A DNA stretch of 64,000 bases from JAIQFL01 sp035295745 (GCA_035295745.1 DATGIL010000039.1:85079-149078); one strand, 5' to 3'; counted from the stretch's first letter, positions 47,633 to 57,490 are shown. Translations and numbers: made by a program. The notes: a model not told the origin generated them from the sequence alone.

Positions 47633-47832
47633 TCTGAACTCAAACTTACCACCAATATTCGGTTGGTAGAAGCACCGGAATATGGATCTTGGGATTTTCA
47701 GACCTATAACAACCGGCGGAGTAACTCAGTTGTCATGATGAAAACGAATTAATCAAAAAACGACTTGCCAGCCCCACTCGCCTGTGGTAGCCTACCTAAG
47801 AACTTACTTCTCTCGGAAAGGAGGCACCGTCT

Positions 47833-47931
47833 TTGCCCAACAGAAATGATTTCCTGACCAGTACAGCACATCAGTTCCAGATGGACGCACTGCGGGTTAG
47901 CCTGCTTTTCGCTGCTCGTCTTTTCGTCTAA
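47833..47931 (+). CDS. Possible 32-residue peptide ahead of the AAA+ pair
   Basis: TTG 47833 is preceded by GGAAAGGAGG (a near-perfect ribosome site) with eight bases spacing. It encodes PNRNDFLTSTAHQFQMDALR and then VSLLFAARLFV, ending TAA: a polar half and a hydrophobic half. It lies 100 bases before the first AAA+ gene, same strand. The ribosome site is the main evidence; it could be a leader peptide or a chance frame. The rest of 47633-48032 shows only the direct repeat AACCAGGCC (twice, about 47989-48012). Confidence 0.4.
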   Translation: MPNRNDFLTSTAHQFQMDALRVSLLFAARLFV

Positions 47932-48032
47932 CTTCTCCCTAACAATCTAACTAGCTCCGCGAGGACTCGTGTGTCTTCCGGATGGCAGCAAACCAGGCCT
48001 CACTAACCAGGCCTTACTAACTCGAATTCTAT

Positions 48033-49529
48033 ATGAACTTAACGGAAGTCATTCTGACTCCCGCACAGCGGGAGTGTGCCAAGATGCTGACCCGGGAGGT
48101 CCCGGGCGGCGGAGTATTCGTCCTCCAAGGTGCGCAAGGGATGGGCAAGACCACCATTCTGAAGAAGTTACACGCCGAGGTCGGGGGCTTGTTGCTGAAT
48201 TCGCGGGAATTTCTGATGCAGCTCGAAGCGCGCCACCCATTGGCCATCGAGGAGGCATTTCTCGAGACCATGCGGCGCGCGTTTGCGGCCACGGACCTGG
48301 TGATCCTGGACGACCTCCAGATGGTCACGGACGTGGACAATGGCTGCGGCGGCTATCCCCGGCCCGGACTGTTCAAAGCCCCGGCAGAGACCCTGATGCG
48401 CGAAGGCGCGGCTGCCGGTAAGACCATGGTATTTGCCACGTCGAGCCGGACTCCCGGACCGATTGCGCGGCGTGCGTGGTTCACGAACATCGCGGAGTTT
48501 GAAGTGGACGACTATGCCTGCGTGTGCCAGGCGTACCTGGAGCCTTCGGCGGCGGCGGCGCTGGACTATACGAAGATTCATCGCTTCGCCAGCCGGCTAA
48601 ACGCGTGGCAGCTCCAGCGGGCGTGCGTTTGGCTCAGCCGCCACGGCTCTCCAGGAACCGAGGAGGTCATCGAGTATCTGCGTACGGCAGGGCTTGCCAG
48701 CAATGTGCAACTCGCCGAAGTGCAGAAGGTCGATCTCCGCGACCTGAAGGGCATTGACGAGCTGATCGCCAGCCTTGAGGCCAACGTGGTGATGCCGCTC
48801 GAAAACGACGAGCTCGCACAGGAGCTCGATCTGAAGCCCAAGCGCGGTATCCTGCTCGCCGGCCCTCCGGGTACCGGCAAGACAACGGTCGGACGTGCCC
48901 TGGCCCATCGCCTGAAAAGTCAGTTTTTTCTGATCGACGGCACGTTTATCACGGGTACCTCCGGTTTCTACGGGGGAATCTCGCAGGTATTCGAGGCAGC
49001 CAAGCAGAATGCGCCATCGATCGTTTTCATCGACGACACGGACGTGATCTTCGAAGACGACGAGGAGGTGGGCCTGTATCGCTACCTGCTCACGATGCTC
49101 GACGGGCTGGAGAGCGAGAGTGCGGGCCGCGTCTGCGTCATGATGACGGCCATGGACGTGGCCAGTCTGCCGCCGGCGCTGGTCCGCTCGGGGCGCATCG
49201 AGCTGTGGCTGGAGACGCGGCTGCCGTCGATCGAGGCGCGCGCAGAGATCCTGCGGGCAAACCTCGGCCGGCTACCTGCGCCGCTGGGCGAGGCCGATGC
49301 GACGGGATTGGCGATTCAGACCGAGGGCCTCACCGGCGCGGATTTGAAGCGCGTGGTGGAGGACGGCAAGGTGCTGTTCGCCTATGACAAGATGCGTGGA
49401 CTGGAGTTGCGGCCGTCGATGGAGTATTTCCTGACGGCGGTGCAAACCGTTCGTGCCAACAAGAGCTGCTACGAGGAAGCGGTGGCCCGCGCCCGTGAGC
49501 GGCGGAAGGAAAAGGTGGAAACGCAATGA
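48033..49529 (+). CDS. AAA+ ATPase, first of a tandem pair
   Basis: 498 residues with two P-loop regions. The N-terminal one has Walker A LQGAQGMGKT (residues 31-40) and LVILDDLQMV as Walker B, a STAND/ORC-like ATPase. The C-terminal AAA module has GPPGTGKT (276-283), Walker B IVFIDDTDVIF (~330) and a second-region-of-homology segment ending PPALVRSGRIELWLETRLPS with both arginines. In the AAA Walker B the usual FIDE is FIDD. Its stop overlaps the next gene (ATGA). This looks like a remodelling motor; the partner is unknown. Confidence 0.82.
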   Translation: MNLTEVILTPAQRECAKMLTREVPGGGVFVLQGAQGMGKTTILKKLHAEVGGLLLNSREFLMQLEARHPLAIEEAFLETMRRAFAATDLVILDDLQMVTDVDNGCGGYPRPGLFKAPAETLMREGAAAGKTMVFATSSRTPGPIARRAWFTNIAEFEVDDYACVCQAYLEPSAAAALDYTKIHRFASRLNAWQLQRACVWLSRHGSPGTEEVIEYLRTAGLASNVQLAEVQKVDLRDLKGIDELIASLEANVVMPLENDELAQELDLKPKRGILLAGPPGTGKTTVGRALAHRLKSQFFLIDGTFITGTSGFYGGISQVFEAAKQNAPSIVFIDDTDVIFEDDEEVGLYRYLLTMLDGLESESAGRVCVMMTAMDVASLPPALVRSGRIELWLETRLPSIEARAEILRANLGRLPAPLGEADATGLAIQTEGLTGADLKRVVEDGKVLFAYDKMRGLELRPSMEYFLTAVQTVRANKSCYEEAVARARERRKEKVETQ

Positions 49530-51034
49530 CTCAGGTAAAAAGACTCACACCGGCGCAGCAGAGAGCCGCACGAAACCTGCTGCGCGGGCTCGAAGTGGGC
49601 GAAGTGATCGTGCTCGAAGGCGAGCCCGGCACGGGAAAGACCACCATCCTGGAGGAAGTGCATCGCCAGGCGGGTGGAGTTCTGTTGGGCGTGCGGCAGT
49701 TTCTCGTGGAACTGATTTCCCGCGGCCCGGCGGCCATCGAAGAGGCGTTCCTGGCGATGCTCGATCAGGCGTTGGCCGGAAACGAACTGGTGCTGGTGGA
49801 CGATCTGCACCTGGTGACCAACATCGTGGACGACTGCGAGTATCCACGATCCCATCTGTTGGACGCGGCGTTGACTGCCGTCCTGGCGGAAGCGGCGGTG
49901 CAGGGCAAGAAAATTCTCTTCGCGACCGACGGAGAGGCGCCGTGGCCCGTGAAGCGGCGCGCCATCACCTGGGAGATTCGCACGTTTACCGCCGACGACT
50001 ACCGATGCCTTTGCGAAGGCTGGCTCGATCCGCAAAAGGCGGAACATCTCGACTATGCGCGGCTGCATCGCTTCGCACCGATGTTGAACGCATATCAGCT
50101 CAAGCATGCCTGCGCCTGGATGGGGCGCAAGGCGAAGTTCGACACCGATCGAATGATCGACTATCTCAAGTCGCAGAATCTGACGAGCAACGTGGCGATT
50201 GAGGAGGTGGCGCGCGTCGATTGGAACGAACTGAAGGGCGTGGACGACGTAATCCACGCCCTGGAAACCAAGATCGCCTTGCCCTTCGAGAACGACGCCC
50301 TGGCGACCCGGTTCGGCCTGAAGCCGAAGCGCGGCGTTCTGCTGGCCGGGCCTCCAGGAACTGGAAAGACGACCATCGGGCGGGCTCTGGCGCACCGCCT
50401 CAAGGGCAAGTTCTTCCTCATCGACGGGACGATGGTGGCGGGCTCGCGGAACTTCCATTCGAAGGTAGACGAGGTCTTCGAGTCGGCCACCAAGAACGCT
50501 CCGGCGGTGATCTTCATTGATGACGCCGATGTGATCTTCGAAGGCAACGAGGAACGCGGATTCTACCGCTATCTGCTGACCAAGCTCGATGGGCTGGAGA
50601 GCGCCAGCGCGCAGCGGGTTTGCGTGATGATGACGGCGATGAACGTGAGCAGTCTGCCACATGCGCTGGTGCGTTCGGGGCGGGTGGAGTTGTGGCTCGA
50701 GACACGGCTGCCGGGCCCGGAGGCGCGCGCATCGATTCTGGATGCGCGGCTTTCGGGATTGCCGGAGCCTGTCGCGGTGGTGGAAGTAGGCAGGCTGGTC
50801 TCGGCAAGCCGCGGACTCACGGGCGCGGATCTGCAGGCGGTAGTCGAGGACGGCAAACTGGTGCTCGCGCATGATCTGGCCAGCGGGAAGACGCTTCGTC
50901 CCGTGGAAGACTACTTTCTCGAAGCGATTGAGACGGTGCGGGCGAATCAGATGAGCTACGCGAGACGGAGGCCGGCAGGGCTGACGCAATCGATGGCGTT
51001 CGGATTCGCCGCGGAGTTGTGCGCGAAAGAGTGA
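49526..51034 (+). CDS. AAA+ ATPase, second of a tandem pair
   Basis: 502 residues, a paralogue of the preceding protein over its whole length. N-terminal Walker A LEGEPGTGKTTI (~33-41) with ELVLVDDLHLV, C-terminal AAA Walker A AGPPGTGKTTIGRALAHRLKG (~273), Walker B VIFIDDADVIF (~325) and HALVRSGRVELWLETRLPG. It again has Asp instead of Glu in Walker B. Similar length and co-translation suggest the two assemble into one mixed ring or carry out sequential steps. A strong hairpin follows the stop. No protease, nuclease or substrate gene is adjacent. Confidence 0.82.
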   Translation: MTQVKRLTPAQQRAARNLLRGLEVGEVIVLEGEPGTGKTTILEEVHRQAGGVLLGVRQFLVELISRGPAAIEEAFLAMLDQALAGNELVLVDDLHLVTNIVDDCEYPRSHLLDAALTAVLAEAAVQGKKILFATDGEAPWPVKRRAITWEIRTFTADDYRCLCEGWLDPQKAEHLDYARLHRFAPMLNAYQLKHACAWMGRKAKFDTDRMIDYLKSQNLTSNVAIEEVARVDWNELKGVDDVIHALETKIALPFENDALATRFGLKPKRGVLLAGPPGTGKTTIGRALAHRLKGKFFLIDGTMVAGSRNFHSKVDEVFESATKNAPAVIFIDDADVIFEGNEERGFYRYLLTKLDGLESASAQRVCVMMTAMNVSSLPHALVRSGRVELWLETRLPGPEARASILDARLSGLPEPVAVVEVGRLVSASRGLTGADLQAVVEDGKLVLAHDLASGKTLRPVEDYFLEAIETVRANQMSYARRRPAGLTQSMAFGFAAELCAKE

Positions 51035-51075
51035 AGGTAGGGGACGCCAGCGGGTAGGTCGCTGGCGTCCTACCT
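51035..51075 (+). terminator. Strong hairpin closing the AAA+ operon
   Basis: AGGTAGGGGACGCCAGCG pairs with CGCTGGCGTCCTACCT around a 7-base loop, with two unpaired bases in the left arm. It starts one base after the stop codon. There is no T run, so it may end transcription only in part or protect the 3' end. The 51076-51222 stretch holds nothing else. Confidence 0.6.
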
Positions 51076-51222
51076 GGAAACGTGGGCAGTACAGACTCCG
51101 GCGCCTGAAGGCGGGGCGCAGACTCCTGCCAACGCTAAGTCGAAACTGGCTCCGCCACCATGCCGTGGTCCGAGCGCTGGCTTACCAGTGGACCGAGGAC
51201 CTTGGTGAGCGCGAACGCGCGT

Positions 51223-52107
51223 TCAGGCGAGAGCCAGATTGAGATTCTCGATAGCCTCGTCAATTTCGGCGGTGTTCTTGTAGCCAACCGTGACGCTATC
51301 CACGCCCGCATTGTTGAACGCGAAGCGCATGGCAGCTTTGCGGTCCTCGCGAGAGGTAAACGCGCCTTCACCGATCAGCTTCATACTAATGACGCCGAGG
51401 CCTTGGGTCTTCACCTGCCGGGTGTGCTGCACCACTTCGCTGACATCGCCTGGGCCGCTGGTGTTGTAGTCCTCGGCGTCCATCTTGGTGCCTTTGTGAT
51501 TCATGCGGATCATGGCGATCTCCAGCCAATCGTTGCCGGGAGCGCGGCGGAGCGCGGGCAAACCGTGCATGGAGGCCCCACGGCCGACGATGATTTTCTT
51601 CGACTGGGCTTCTTGAATTCCATCCTGCCAGCGTTTGGTGCCGTCAGGCCAAGTGCCTACGTGCTGGTAATGCATCAGCATCACGTCGAAGTAATCGGTG
51701 TTCGCCTGTTTGCGCAGTTCGTCAATTTTGGCGGCCGGATCGACACCATCGCGCGTCGTGACCTTCGACATCAGGCGATACGAGTCGCGAGGCACACCCT
51801 TGAGTGCGATGCCGAGCATTTTGTGCATTTCGCCATAGGTCTCGGAGGTCTCGAAGAAACGGATACCGTGGTCGTAGGCGTAGCGCACGAGCCTGGTGAA
51901 CTGGTCCTGCCCGAGGTCGCGCTGCACCTGGCCGCTGTAGGTTCCGGTGCCGAAGGCGAGGCGAGTCACTTTGACGTTCGATTTCCCGAGCGTCACCCAG
52001 TCGGTCGCGGTCCCGCGCGCCCCACGAAGGGGCAGACTTCCGGTTCCCGCAAGCACGCCCGCGGCGAATCCGGTCTTGAAGAAATCACGTCTCGAACATC
52101 GCGCCAT
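51223..52107 (-). CDS. Tat-exported aldo/keto reductase
   Basis: 294 residues from ATG 52107, with GGAGGGAG five bases upstream. The N terminus carries a twin-arginine signal (CSRRDFFKTGFAAGVLAG), so the enzyme folds with its cofactor in the cytoplasm and is then exported. The barrel shows the AKR tetrad in changed form: FFETSETYGEM (Glu where Asp is usual, then the catalytic Tyr), LMSKVT (Lys) and VMLMHYQH (His). The C-terminal GVDSVTVGYKNTAEIDEAIENL is typical. NAD(P)H-dependent reduction of a carbonyl is expected; substrate unknown. Confidence 0.88.
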   Translation of the reverse strand: MARCSRRDFFKTGFAAGVLAGTGSLPLRGARGTATDWVTLGKSNVKVTRLAFGTGTYSGQVQRDLGQDQFTRLVRYAYDHGIRFFETSETYGEMHKMLGIALKGVPRDSYRLMSKVTTRDGVDPAAKIDELRKQANTDYFDVMLMHYQHVGTWPDGTKRWQDGIQEAQSKKIIVGRGASMHGLPALRRAPGNDWLEIAMIRMNHKGTKMDAEDYNTSGPGDVSEVVQHTRQVKTQGLGVISMKLIGEGAFTSREDRKAAMRFAFNNAGVDSVTVGYKNTAEIDEAIENLNLALA

Positions 52108-52337
52108 GTTCTCCCTCCAACTGGTCACATCCTATCACGGGCGGCAAAGTTTAGGCCTTGGACACTCATGATTATTTCTCCATCAGGCGGCGTTGTGCAC
52201 GATTGATCACGTGGTTCCTTACCAACTCCACAAGGGGCGGGTGGCGGCGCGGGCGATTTACTTTTCGCCGGCTGGTTAAATGGTCGATTGGTGAAACGTA
52301 TAAACTATTAAAAACAAAGGCGTGGAATGTTAATTCG

Positions 52338-52367
52338 TTGACTCTATTTAACAGCGTGATCTATACT
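52338..52367 (+). promoter_or_regulatory. Sigma70-like promoter of the TonB receptor gene
   Basis: TTGACT (52338-52343), an 18-bp spacer and TATACT (52362-52367), 35 bases before the ATG. The region upstream (52141-52337) is AT-rich and contains nothing else recognisable. Confidence 0.6.
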
Positions 52368-52401
52368 GCTACATAACTTTCACCGCTCAGGAGGGTTTCG
52401 G

Positions 52402-55400
52402 ATGCTTCGCTTGAATCAGGGGGTGATTCTTGCGGCCTGCTTGGCTGTTGCCGCGTTCGCCCAAGTCACTACAACGGGTATTCATGGGGTGGTCCGCGAT
52501 CCATCCGGCGCGACGGTTCCTATAGCCAGTTTGAGGCTGCGGGATATTGCGACTGGAATCGAGAAGACCGGGACGGCGAATGCCGAGGGAACTTTCGTCT
52601 TCGTGAATCTGGTGGCGGGCACTTATTCGCTGACCGCCTCCGCACCAGGTTTTCAGACCGCCAAGCTCGACAACATCGTGGTCGATACTGGCCGCACGAC
52701 GGACCTATCGGTTTCGATGAGCGTCGGCGCAACCACGGACACCATCGAAGTCACGGGAACGGCGGCCCAGTTGGAGACTACTTCCAACGAAGTGGGGACG
52801 ACCATCAATAACAAGAGCATTCAGAATCTGCCGTACGCCAGCCGGGATTCACTGCAATTCGCTTTGCTGATGCCGGGCAACTCCTCGGCCAATGACGCGA
52901 CAGGGCGCAACAGCACCTACAACGGCCTTCCCAACGCTTCCATGAACATCACCATCGATGGCATGAACAACAACTCGCAGCGATTCAAGAGCGGCGGCAC
53001 GAGCTTTTACGCTTTCGCTCCGGCGCGGATCGATGCCATGGAAGAGGTGACCGTATCTACGACCGGATTGGGCGCCGACGCATCGGGTGAAGGAGCAATG
53101 GCCATTCGATTCACCACCAAGCGCGGTACGGATCAGTATCACTTTGCGGTAGGAGAACAGTTCGCCAACGAAGATCTGAACGCGAACACATTTTTCAAGA
53201 ACCTGCGGGGCCAACCGATCAGCAAGACGAGACAGAACAATCCTTATGGCAGCATTGGCGGCCCGCTGCTTCCGTTCATTCCGGCCATGAAGCACAAGCT
53301 GTTTTTCTTCGCGTATTTTGAAGCGCAGCCGCAGCCCACGTCAATTACCGAGAATACGACTGTCTTAACGTCAGCGGCGCAGGCGGGCAACTTCACCTAC
53401 CTGGGCACCGATGGCACCACGCGGACGGTAAACCTTCTGACCTCGGCTCAGGCTGCAGGACTACCAGGCGCTGTGGATCCGACAGTGGCGGGTATCCTAG
53501 GCGCCATCAACAGCTCGCAACAAAAGGCCACCGGCTTCCTCAGCGTCACCGGACAACCCTATTTCCAGAACATGCTTTGGACGCAGCCCGAGAATACGCT
53601 GTACCTCTTTCCGACAGCCAGGGTGGACTACCAGATCGCGCCCAAGGTGGCTTGGCATGGCACTTGGAATCTGCGCTACGAAAACATCGCGGGTGGTGCA
53701 AATTATCCGGGGATGTCCCAATACAACTACGGAGGCGGGTACAAAATCACTACCTATGTGGGCACCAATTCGGTGGACTGGACCATCACGCCGCACATGC
53801 TGAACAACTTCACTTTCGGAGTTCAGAGCAATGGCGAGTACTTCTACCAGGGATCCGCTCCGCAGCAATGGAACATTTATGGAAACCGGAACATCGTGTT
53901 TCCGGCAATGACCTTGAACACCGGAACCCAGTACGTGTCCAATGCCTCCGCCACTGCCACTGCCCTTTCGCCCGTCGTGGTCAATCAAACGCCGTTCATC
54001 CGTAACAATCCTGTGTACCAACTCAACGACACGCTGAGTTGGGTCAAGGGCCGCCACAACATTTCGATCGGCGGCACCCTGCTGCATACCAGCTTTTACG
54101 AGACGTCTTACGGTAGCGCGGGAGTGCCCAGCTACAATCTCGGCCTGCCATCCTCCGACCCGGCGCTTACCGCCATCACCAATGCTCTGCCGTTTATCAA
54201 CACTCAGAACGGCGATTTGGGGAACGCGCAGGCACTCTACGCGCTGTTGACCGGGCGGCTGAGCAGCATCAGCGGCTCTACCAACGTGGATGAGAACAGC
54301 CATCAGTACAATCAGTTCGCACCGGTGACCCAGCGTTACGCCTTTACGACCGGCGGCGTATTCATTCAGGACAATCTGCGGATCACGTCTAACCTGACGG
54401 TGAACTTCGGTTTCCGCTGGCAATTCGACGGCACCATCCATAACACCAACGGCATCGATTCTGAGCCGGTGGGTCAGAATTTCTTTGGGCCATCCAACGG
54501 CTTGTTCCAGCCTGGCGTGTTGAATGGGAACCTCAATCCAGCGCTCACTCTGGTGAAGTCTCCCTATTCCGCGGATCTGGTCAACCCTGCGCCCAACGTC
54601 GGCTTTGCCTGGAACCCTTCCGGTACGAGCGGGCTGGCGGGCAAGATTCTGGGAAACCACAAGACTGTGATCCGCGGGGCTTATTCGGTGACTTATTACA
54701 ACGAAGGGTTGAACGCCGTGTCCAATGTCCTTTCGAGCAATCAGGGGACGACCCAATCGATTTCGGCGGTGCCGGGAGGCGCGGGATTCCCGATTTCCGG
54801 ATTGAACCTGGGCTCGGCCCAGCCGGCGTTGGCGGTGTTCCCGTCGTCATTCAGCTTTCCGCTGCCGGAGTCGTATTTCACGTTTTCGGGCGGCAACACG
54901 CTGTACTACATCAATCCGAATCAAGTGTCGCCCTACGTGCAGAATTGGAATGTGGGTGTGCAGCGGGAACTGCCGTCTCACGTGGTGCTGGAGGTGAGGT
55001 ACATCGGCAACAAATCGACTCACATGTGGCATTACCAGAACGTCAACGAGGTCAACATTTTCGAGAATGGTTTCCTGCCGCAATTCAACCAGGCGTATAA
55101 GAATCTGACCATCAACCAGGCCAACGGCAAGGGCAACACGTTCGTCAACAACGGCCTTGCCGGACAGGGGGCGATCCCGATTTTCGAGACGGCCTTCGGC
55201 GCCAATGGGTCGCAAGCGGCTCTGTCGGCCAGCCAGGGCTTCGGCAACTCCACCTTCATCACCGATTTGAATCAGGGACTCGCCGGGACACTCGCTAATT
55301 CGCTCGCGAGCACGGCCAGTTCGACCTATTACTGCCGGTTGGTGGGGGCGAATTTCGCGCCGTGCGGCGCCCTCGGGTTCACCGCGGCCACACCGTATCC

Positions 55401-56271
55401 GATAAACTTCTTCTCTCCGAATCCGTTTGCCACCACGTTGCGGTATCAGGACGACAACGGCAATAACAGCTACAACGGGCTGCAGTTGGATGTTCGCAAA
55501 CAGGCGAGTCACGGACTGTTCGCCGACTTCAACTTCAACTGGAGCCACGCACTGGGCACCGAGTTGAACAACACCGGCCAAGCCGGGGATTATCAGTGGT
55601 TCACATTACGCAATGGCCGTCTGAGTTACGGTCCCTCGCCGTTCGACCGGCGCATGGTGATGAACGCCTACTGGACCTACGATCTGCCGATTGGTAAAGA
55701 CAGAGCTTTAAACATCCGCAATCCGATTCTCGATCGCATCTTTGGCGGCTGGACAGTGGGCGGCATCGAATCGATCGGGACCGGTGCTCCCAACATTCTC
55801 AATGGGGGGCGGAACACGGTGAACAACCTGGCGCAGAGCGGCGTGGTGCTGGGGAGCGGTTTGACGCCAACGCAGTTACAGAAGGACTTGGCCACAATTC
55901 CCAACATGAACCAGGTGGTGAGTGGAAATCTGATTTCCAACGTCGCCAGCATTGCGCAATCGAATGGCGCCGCCAATCCCGCGTATTATGGGCCCGCAGC
56001 CACTCCCGGCGCTTTCAGCGCCCTGGTTTACCAATACGCCAGGACGAGTCTGTCTCTGGACATGAGCCTCAACAAAGAAGTTCGCGTCAAAGAGCATTTG
56101 CGTGTGGGATTCCGCATGGAAGCTCTGAACTTTTTGAACCATCCGTTCTTCGCTCTGGGCAGCAATTCGCCGACAGCGACCTCATTCGGTCAGGTGAGTT
56201 CTACGATGAACGGCAACGCCGGCGGCAGTTTCGGACGCAGCGTACTGCTGCGGGCGTATGTGGCGTGGTAG
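52402..56271 (+). CDS. Oar-like TonB-dependent receptor with carboxypeptidase-regulatory N domain
   Basis: 1289 residues; the start has AGGAGGG eight bases upstream. A signal peptide (LNQGVILAACLAVAAFAQ) is followed by a carboxypeptidase-regulatory domain (GIHGVVRDPSGATVPIASLRL ... GTYSLTASAPGFQ), then a plug-like region (QNLPYASRDSLQFALLMPGN) and a long beta-barrel ending NFLNHPFFALG ... RAYVAW. Oar-type proteins take up large nutrients or export adhesins through the outer membrane, powered by TonB. They are greatly expanded in acidobacteria. No TonB or partner lipoprotein is near. Confidence 0.92.
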   Translation: MLRLNQGVILAACLAVAAFAQVTTTGIHGVVRDPSGATVPIASLRLRDIATGIEKTGTANAEGTFVFVNLVAGTYSLTASAPGFQTAKLDNIVVDTGRTTDLSVSMSVGATTDTIEVTGTAAQLETTSNEVGTTINNKSIQNLPYASRDSLQFALLMPGNSSANDATGRNSTYNGLPNASMNITIDGMNNNSQRFKSGGTSFYAFAPARIDAMEEVTVSTTGLGADASGEGAMAIRFTTKRGTDQYHFAVGEQFANEDLNANTFFKNLRGQPISKTRQNNPYGSIGGPLLPFIPAMKHKLFFFAYFEAQPQPTSITENTTVLTSAAQAGNFTYLGTDGTTRTVNLLTSAQAAGLPGAVDPTVAGILGAINSSQQKATGFLSVTGQPYFQNMLWTQPENTLYLFPTARVDYQIAPKVAWHGTWNLRYENIAGGANYPGMSQYNYGGGYKITTYVGTNSVDWTITPHMLNNFTFGVQSNGEYFYQGSAPQQWNIYGNRNIVFPAMTLNTGTQYVSNASATATALSPVVVNQTPFIRNNPVYQLNDTLSWVKGRHNISIGGTLLHTSFYETSYGSAGVPSYNLGLPSSDPALTAITNALPFINTQNGDLGNAQALYALLTGRLSSISGSTNVDENSHQYNQFAPVTQRYAFTTGGVFIQDNLRITSNLTVNFGFRWQFDGTIHNTNGIDSEPVGQNFFGPSNGLFQPGVLNGNLNPALTLVKSPYSADLVNPAPNVGFAWNPSGTSGLAGKILGNHKTVIRGAYSVTYYNEGLNAVSNVLSSNQGTTQSISAVPGGAGFPISGLNLGSAQPALAVFPSSFSFPLPESYFTFSGGNTLYYINPNQVSPYVQNWNVGVQRELPSHVVLEVRYIGNKSTHMWHYQNVNEVNIFENGFLPQFNQAYKNLTINQANGKGNTFVNNGLAGQGAIPIFETAFGANGSQAALSASQGFGNSTFITDLNQGLAGTLANSLASTASSTYYCRLVGANFAPCGALGFTAATPYPINFFSPNPFATTLRYQDDNGNNSYNGLQLDVRKQASHGLFADFNFNWSHALGTELNNTGQAGDYQWFTLRNGRLSYGPSPFDRRMVMNAYWTYDLPIGKDRALNIRNPILDRIFGGWTVGGIESIGTGAPNILNGGRNTVNNLAQSGVVLGSGLTPTQLQKDLATIPNMNQVVSGNLISNVASIAQSNGAANPAYYGPAATPGAFSALVYQYARTSLSLDMSLNKEVRVKEHLRVGFRMEALNFLNHPFFALGSNSPTATSFGQVSSTMNGNAGGSFGRSVLLRAYVAW

Positions 56272-56482
56272 CTCAGGCATTGCCGATTCGGTGCCTGGGA
56301 CTTTATTGAGCTAGAGCCCCGATACATTGTTTCCGCATCGCGCCCCATCGGAAGCAGGGCGTGAGCCGATCGATCGAACGGAAATCACGCTGCCCTCCGG
56401 GAAACACTTCGAAGGGCGGAGGGCCCGATTGCACGGTCGCCGACAGCGAGCGGCGTGTGATCAAATTCAAGAAGGGCTGACG

Positions 56483-57490
56483 ATGCCAATCGACCTGGCG
56501 AAAAGGCAAGCTTTAAAAACGGAGAGACCGGTCATAGAGTGGCTGCTCGATTCTGACCCTTCGCTCCGCTGGCAGGTGATGCAGGACCTGATTGGTTCGC
56601 CGGCAGAAGAAGTCGCGGCCGAGCGCGCGCGGGTCGCTACCGAGGGCGCTGGAGCAAGTCTGCTTAGTCTCCAGGCGGCAGACGGGCGGTGGGGCGGCGC
56701 GGCATGGAACCGCGGCTGGAATTCCACCATGCATGTCCTCATGCTATTGCGCGACCTGGGGCTCGATCCTGCGAGCGACCAGGCGCGCCGCGCAACGGAA
56801 CTTGTCCGCGACCGGGTAACGTGGAAGGGATGTGGCCCGCGGGAATGTGATGGGAATGCCTTCTTTGACGGCGAGGTCGAGCCTTGCATTAATGGACAGG
56901 TCGTGGCGGTCGGCGCCTACTTCGGCCAGGACGTCCACGGCCTTGTCGCCCGGCTGCTTGCCGAACAGTTGCCCGACGGCGGCTGGAACTGCGAGGCCCC
57001 CAACGGCTCGACGCGGTCGTCATTTAACACCACGATCTGCGTTCTCGAAGCCCTGCTCGCATACGAACGCGCCGTCGAGAGCAGCCGTCAGATTCTCGAA
57101 GCCCGTCTCCGCGGGCAGGAGTATCTTCTCGAGCGCCGCCTCTTCCGCCGCCGGTCGACCGGCGAGGTAATCCAGCGAGATCGCAAGGGCGGCTCCGATT
57201 GGACGCGTTTCGCGTTCCCGACGTGGTGGCACTACGACGTGCTGAGGGGACTGGAGTACCTGCGCGGCGCCGGCGTTCCATACGATGGGCGGCTGGCCGA
57301 GGCTCTCGATCTGGTCGCATCAAAGCGGGACGGGGATGGATTGTGGCCGCTGGAAACCAGATATCCGGGCGTAATGCCCCTCGAGATGGACGAAGGCGAA
57401 GGACGCCCGAGCCGATGGAATACGCTGCGCGCTCTACGAGTGTTGAACTGGTTCCAGCAAGATCATGGTCGTTTCACGAAGACCGAATGA
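56483..57490 (+). CDS. Squalene-cyclase/prenyltransferase-like repeat protein
   Basis: 335 residues from ATG 56483 with GAAGGG upstream; the frame from 56327 has no ribosome site. The protein is built of helix-pair repeats with QW-like motifs (LLSLQAADGRWGGAAW, AEQLPDGGWNCEAPNG, DGLWPLETRYPG) as in the alpha/alpha toroids of squalene-hopene cyclase and protein prenyltransferases. The DxDD catalytic motif of cyclases is not visible and the length is half that of a cyclase, so it may bind rather than cyclise terpenoids. There is no signal peptide. Confidence 0.72.
   Translation: MPIDLAKRQALKTERPVIEWLLDSDPSLRWQVMQDLIGSPAEEVAAERARVATEGAGASLLSLQAADGRWGGAAWNRGWNSTMHVLMLLRDLGLDPASDQARRATELVRDRVTWKGCGPRECDGNAFFDGEVEPCINGQVVAVGAYFGQDVHGLVARLLAEQLPDGGWNCEAPNGSTRSSFNTTICVLEALLAYERAVESSRQILEARLRGQEYLLERRLFRRRSTGEVIQRDRKGGSDWTRFAFPTWWHYDVLRGLEYLRGAGVPYDGRLAEALDLVASKRDGDGLWPLETRYPGVMPLEMDEGEGRPSRWNTLRALRVLNWFQQDHGRFTKTE

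Noticed and set aside
46259..47752. 497-codon plus-strand frame opposite phosphoglucomutase
   Set aside because: The minus strand has every phosphoglucomutase motif over its full length; the opposing frame is low-complexity shadow.
49469..50989. 506-codon minus-strand frame opposite the second AAA+ ATPase
   Set aside because: The plus strand carries Walker motifs and a coupled start; the opposing frame has no family resemblance.
53497..54756. 419-codon minus-strand frame inside the TonB receptor gene
   Set aside because: Shadow of the receptor's barrel-coding sequence; it has no ribosome site or motif.
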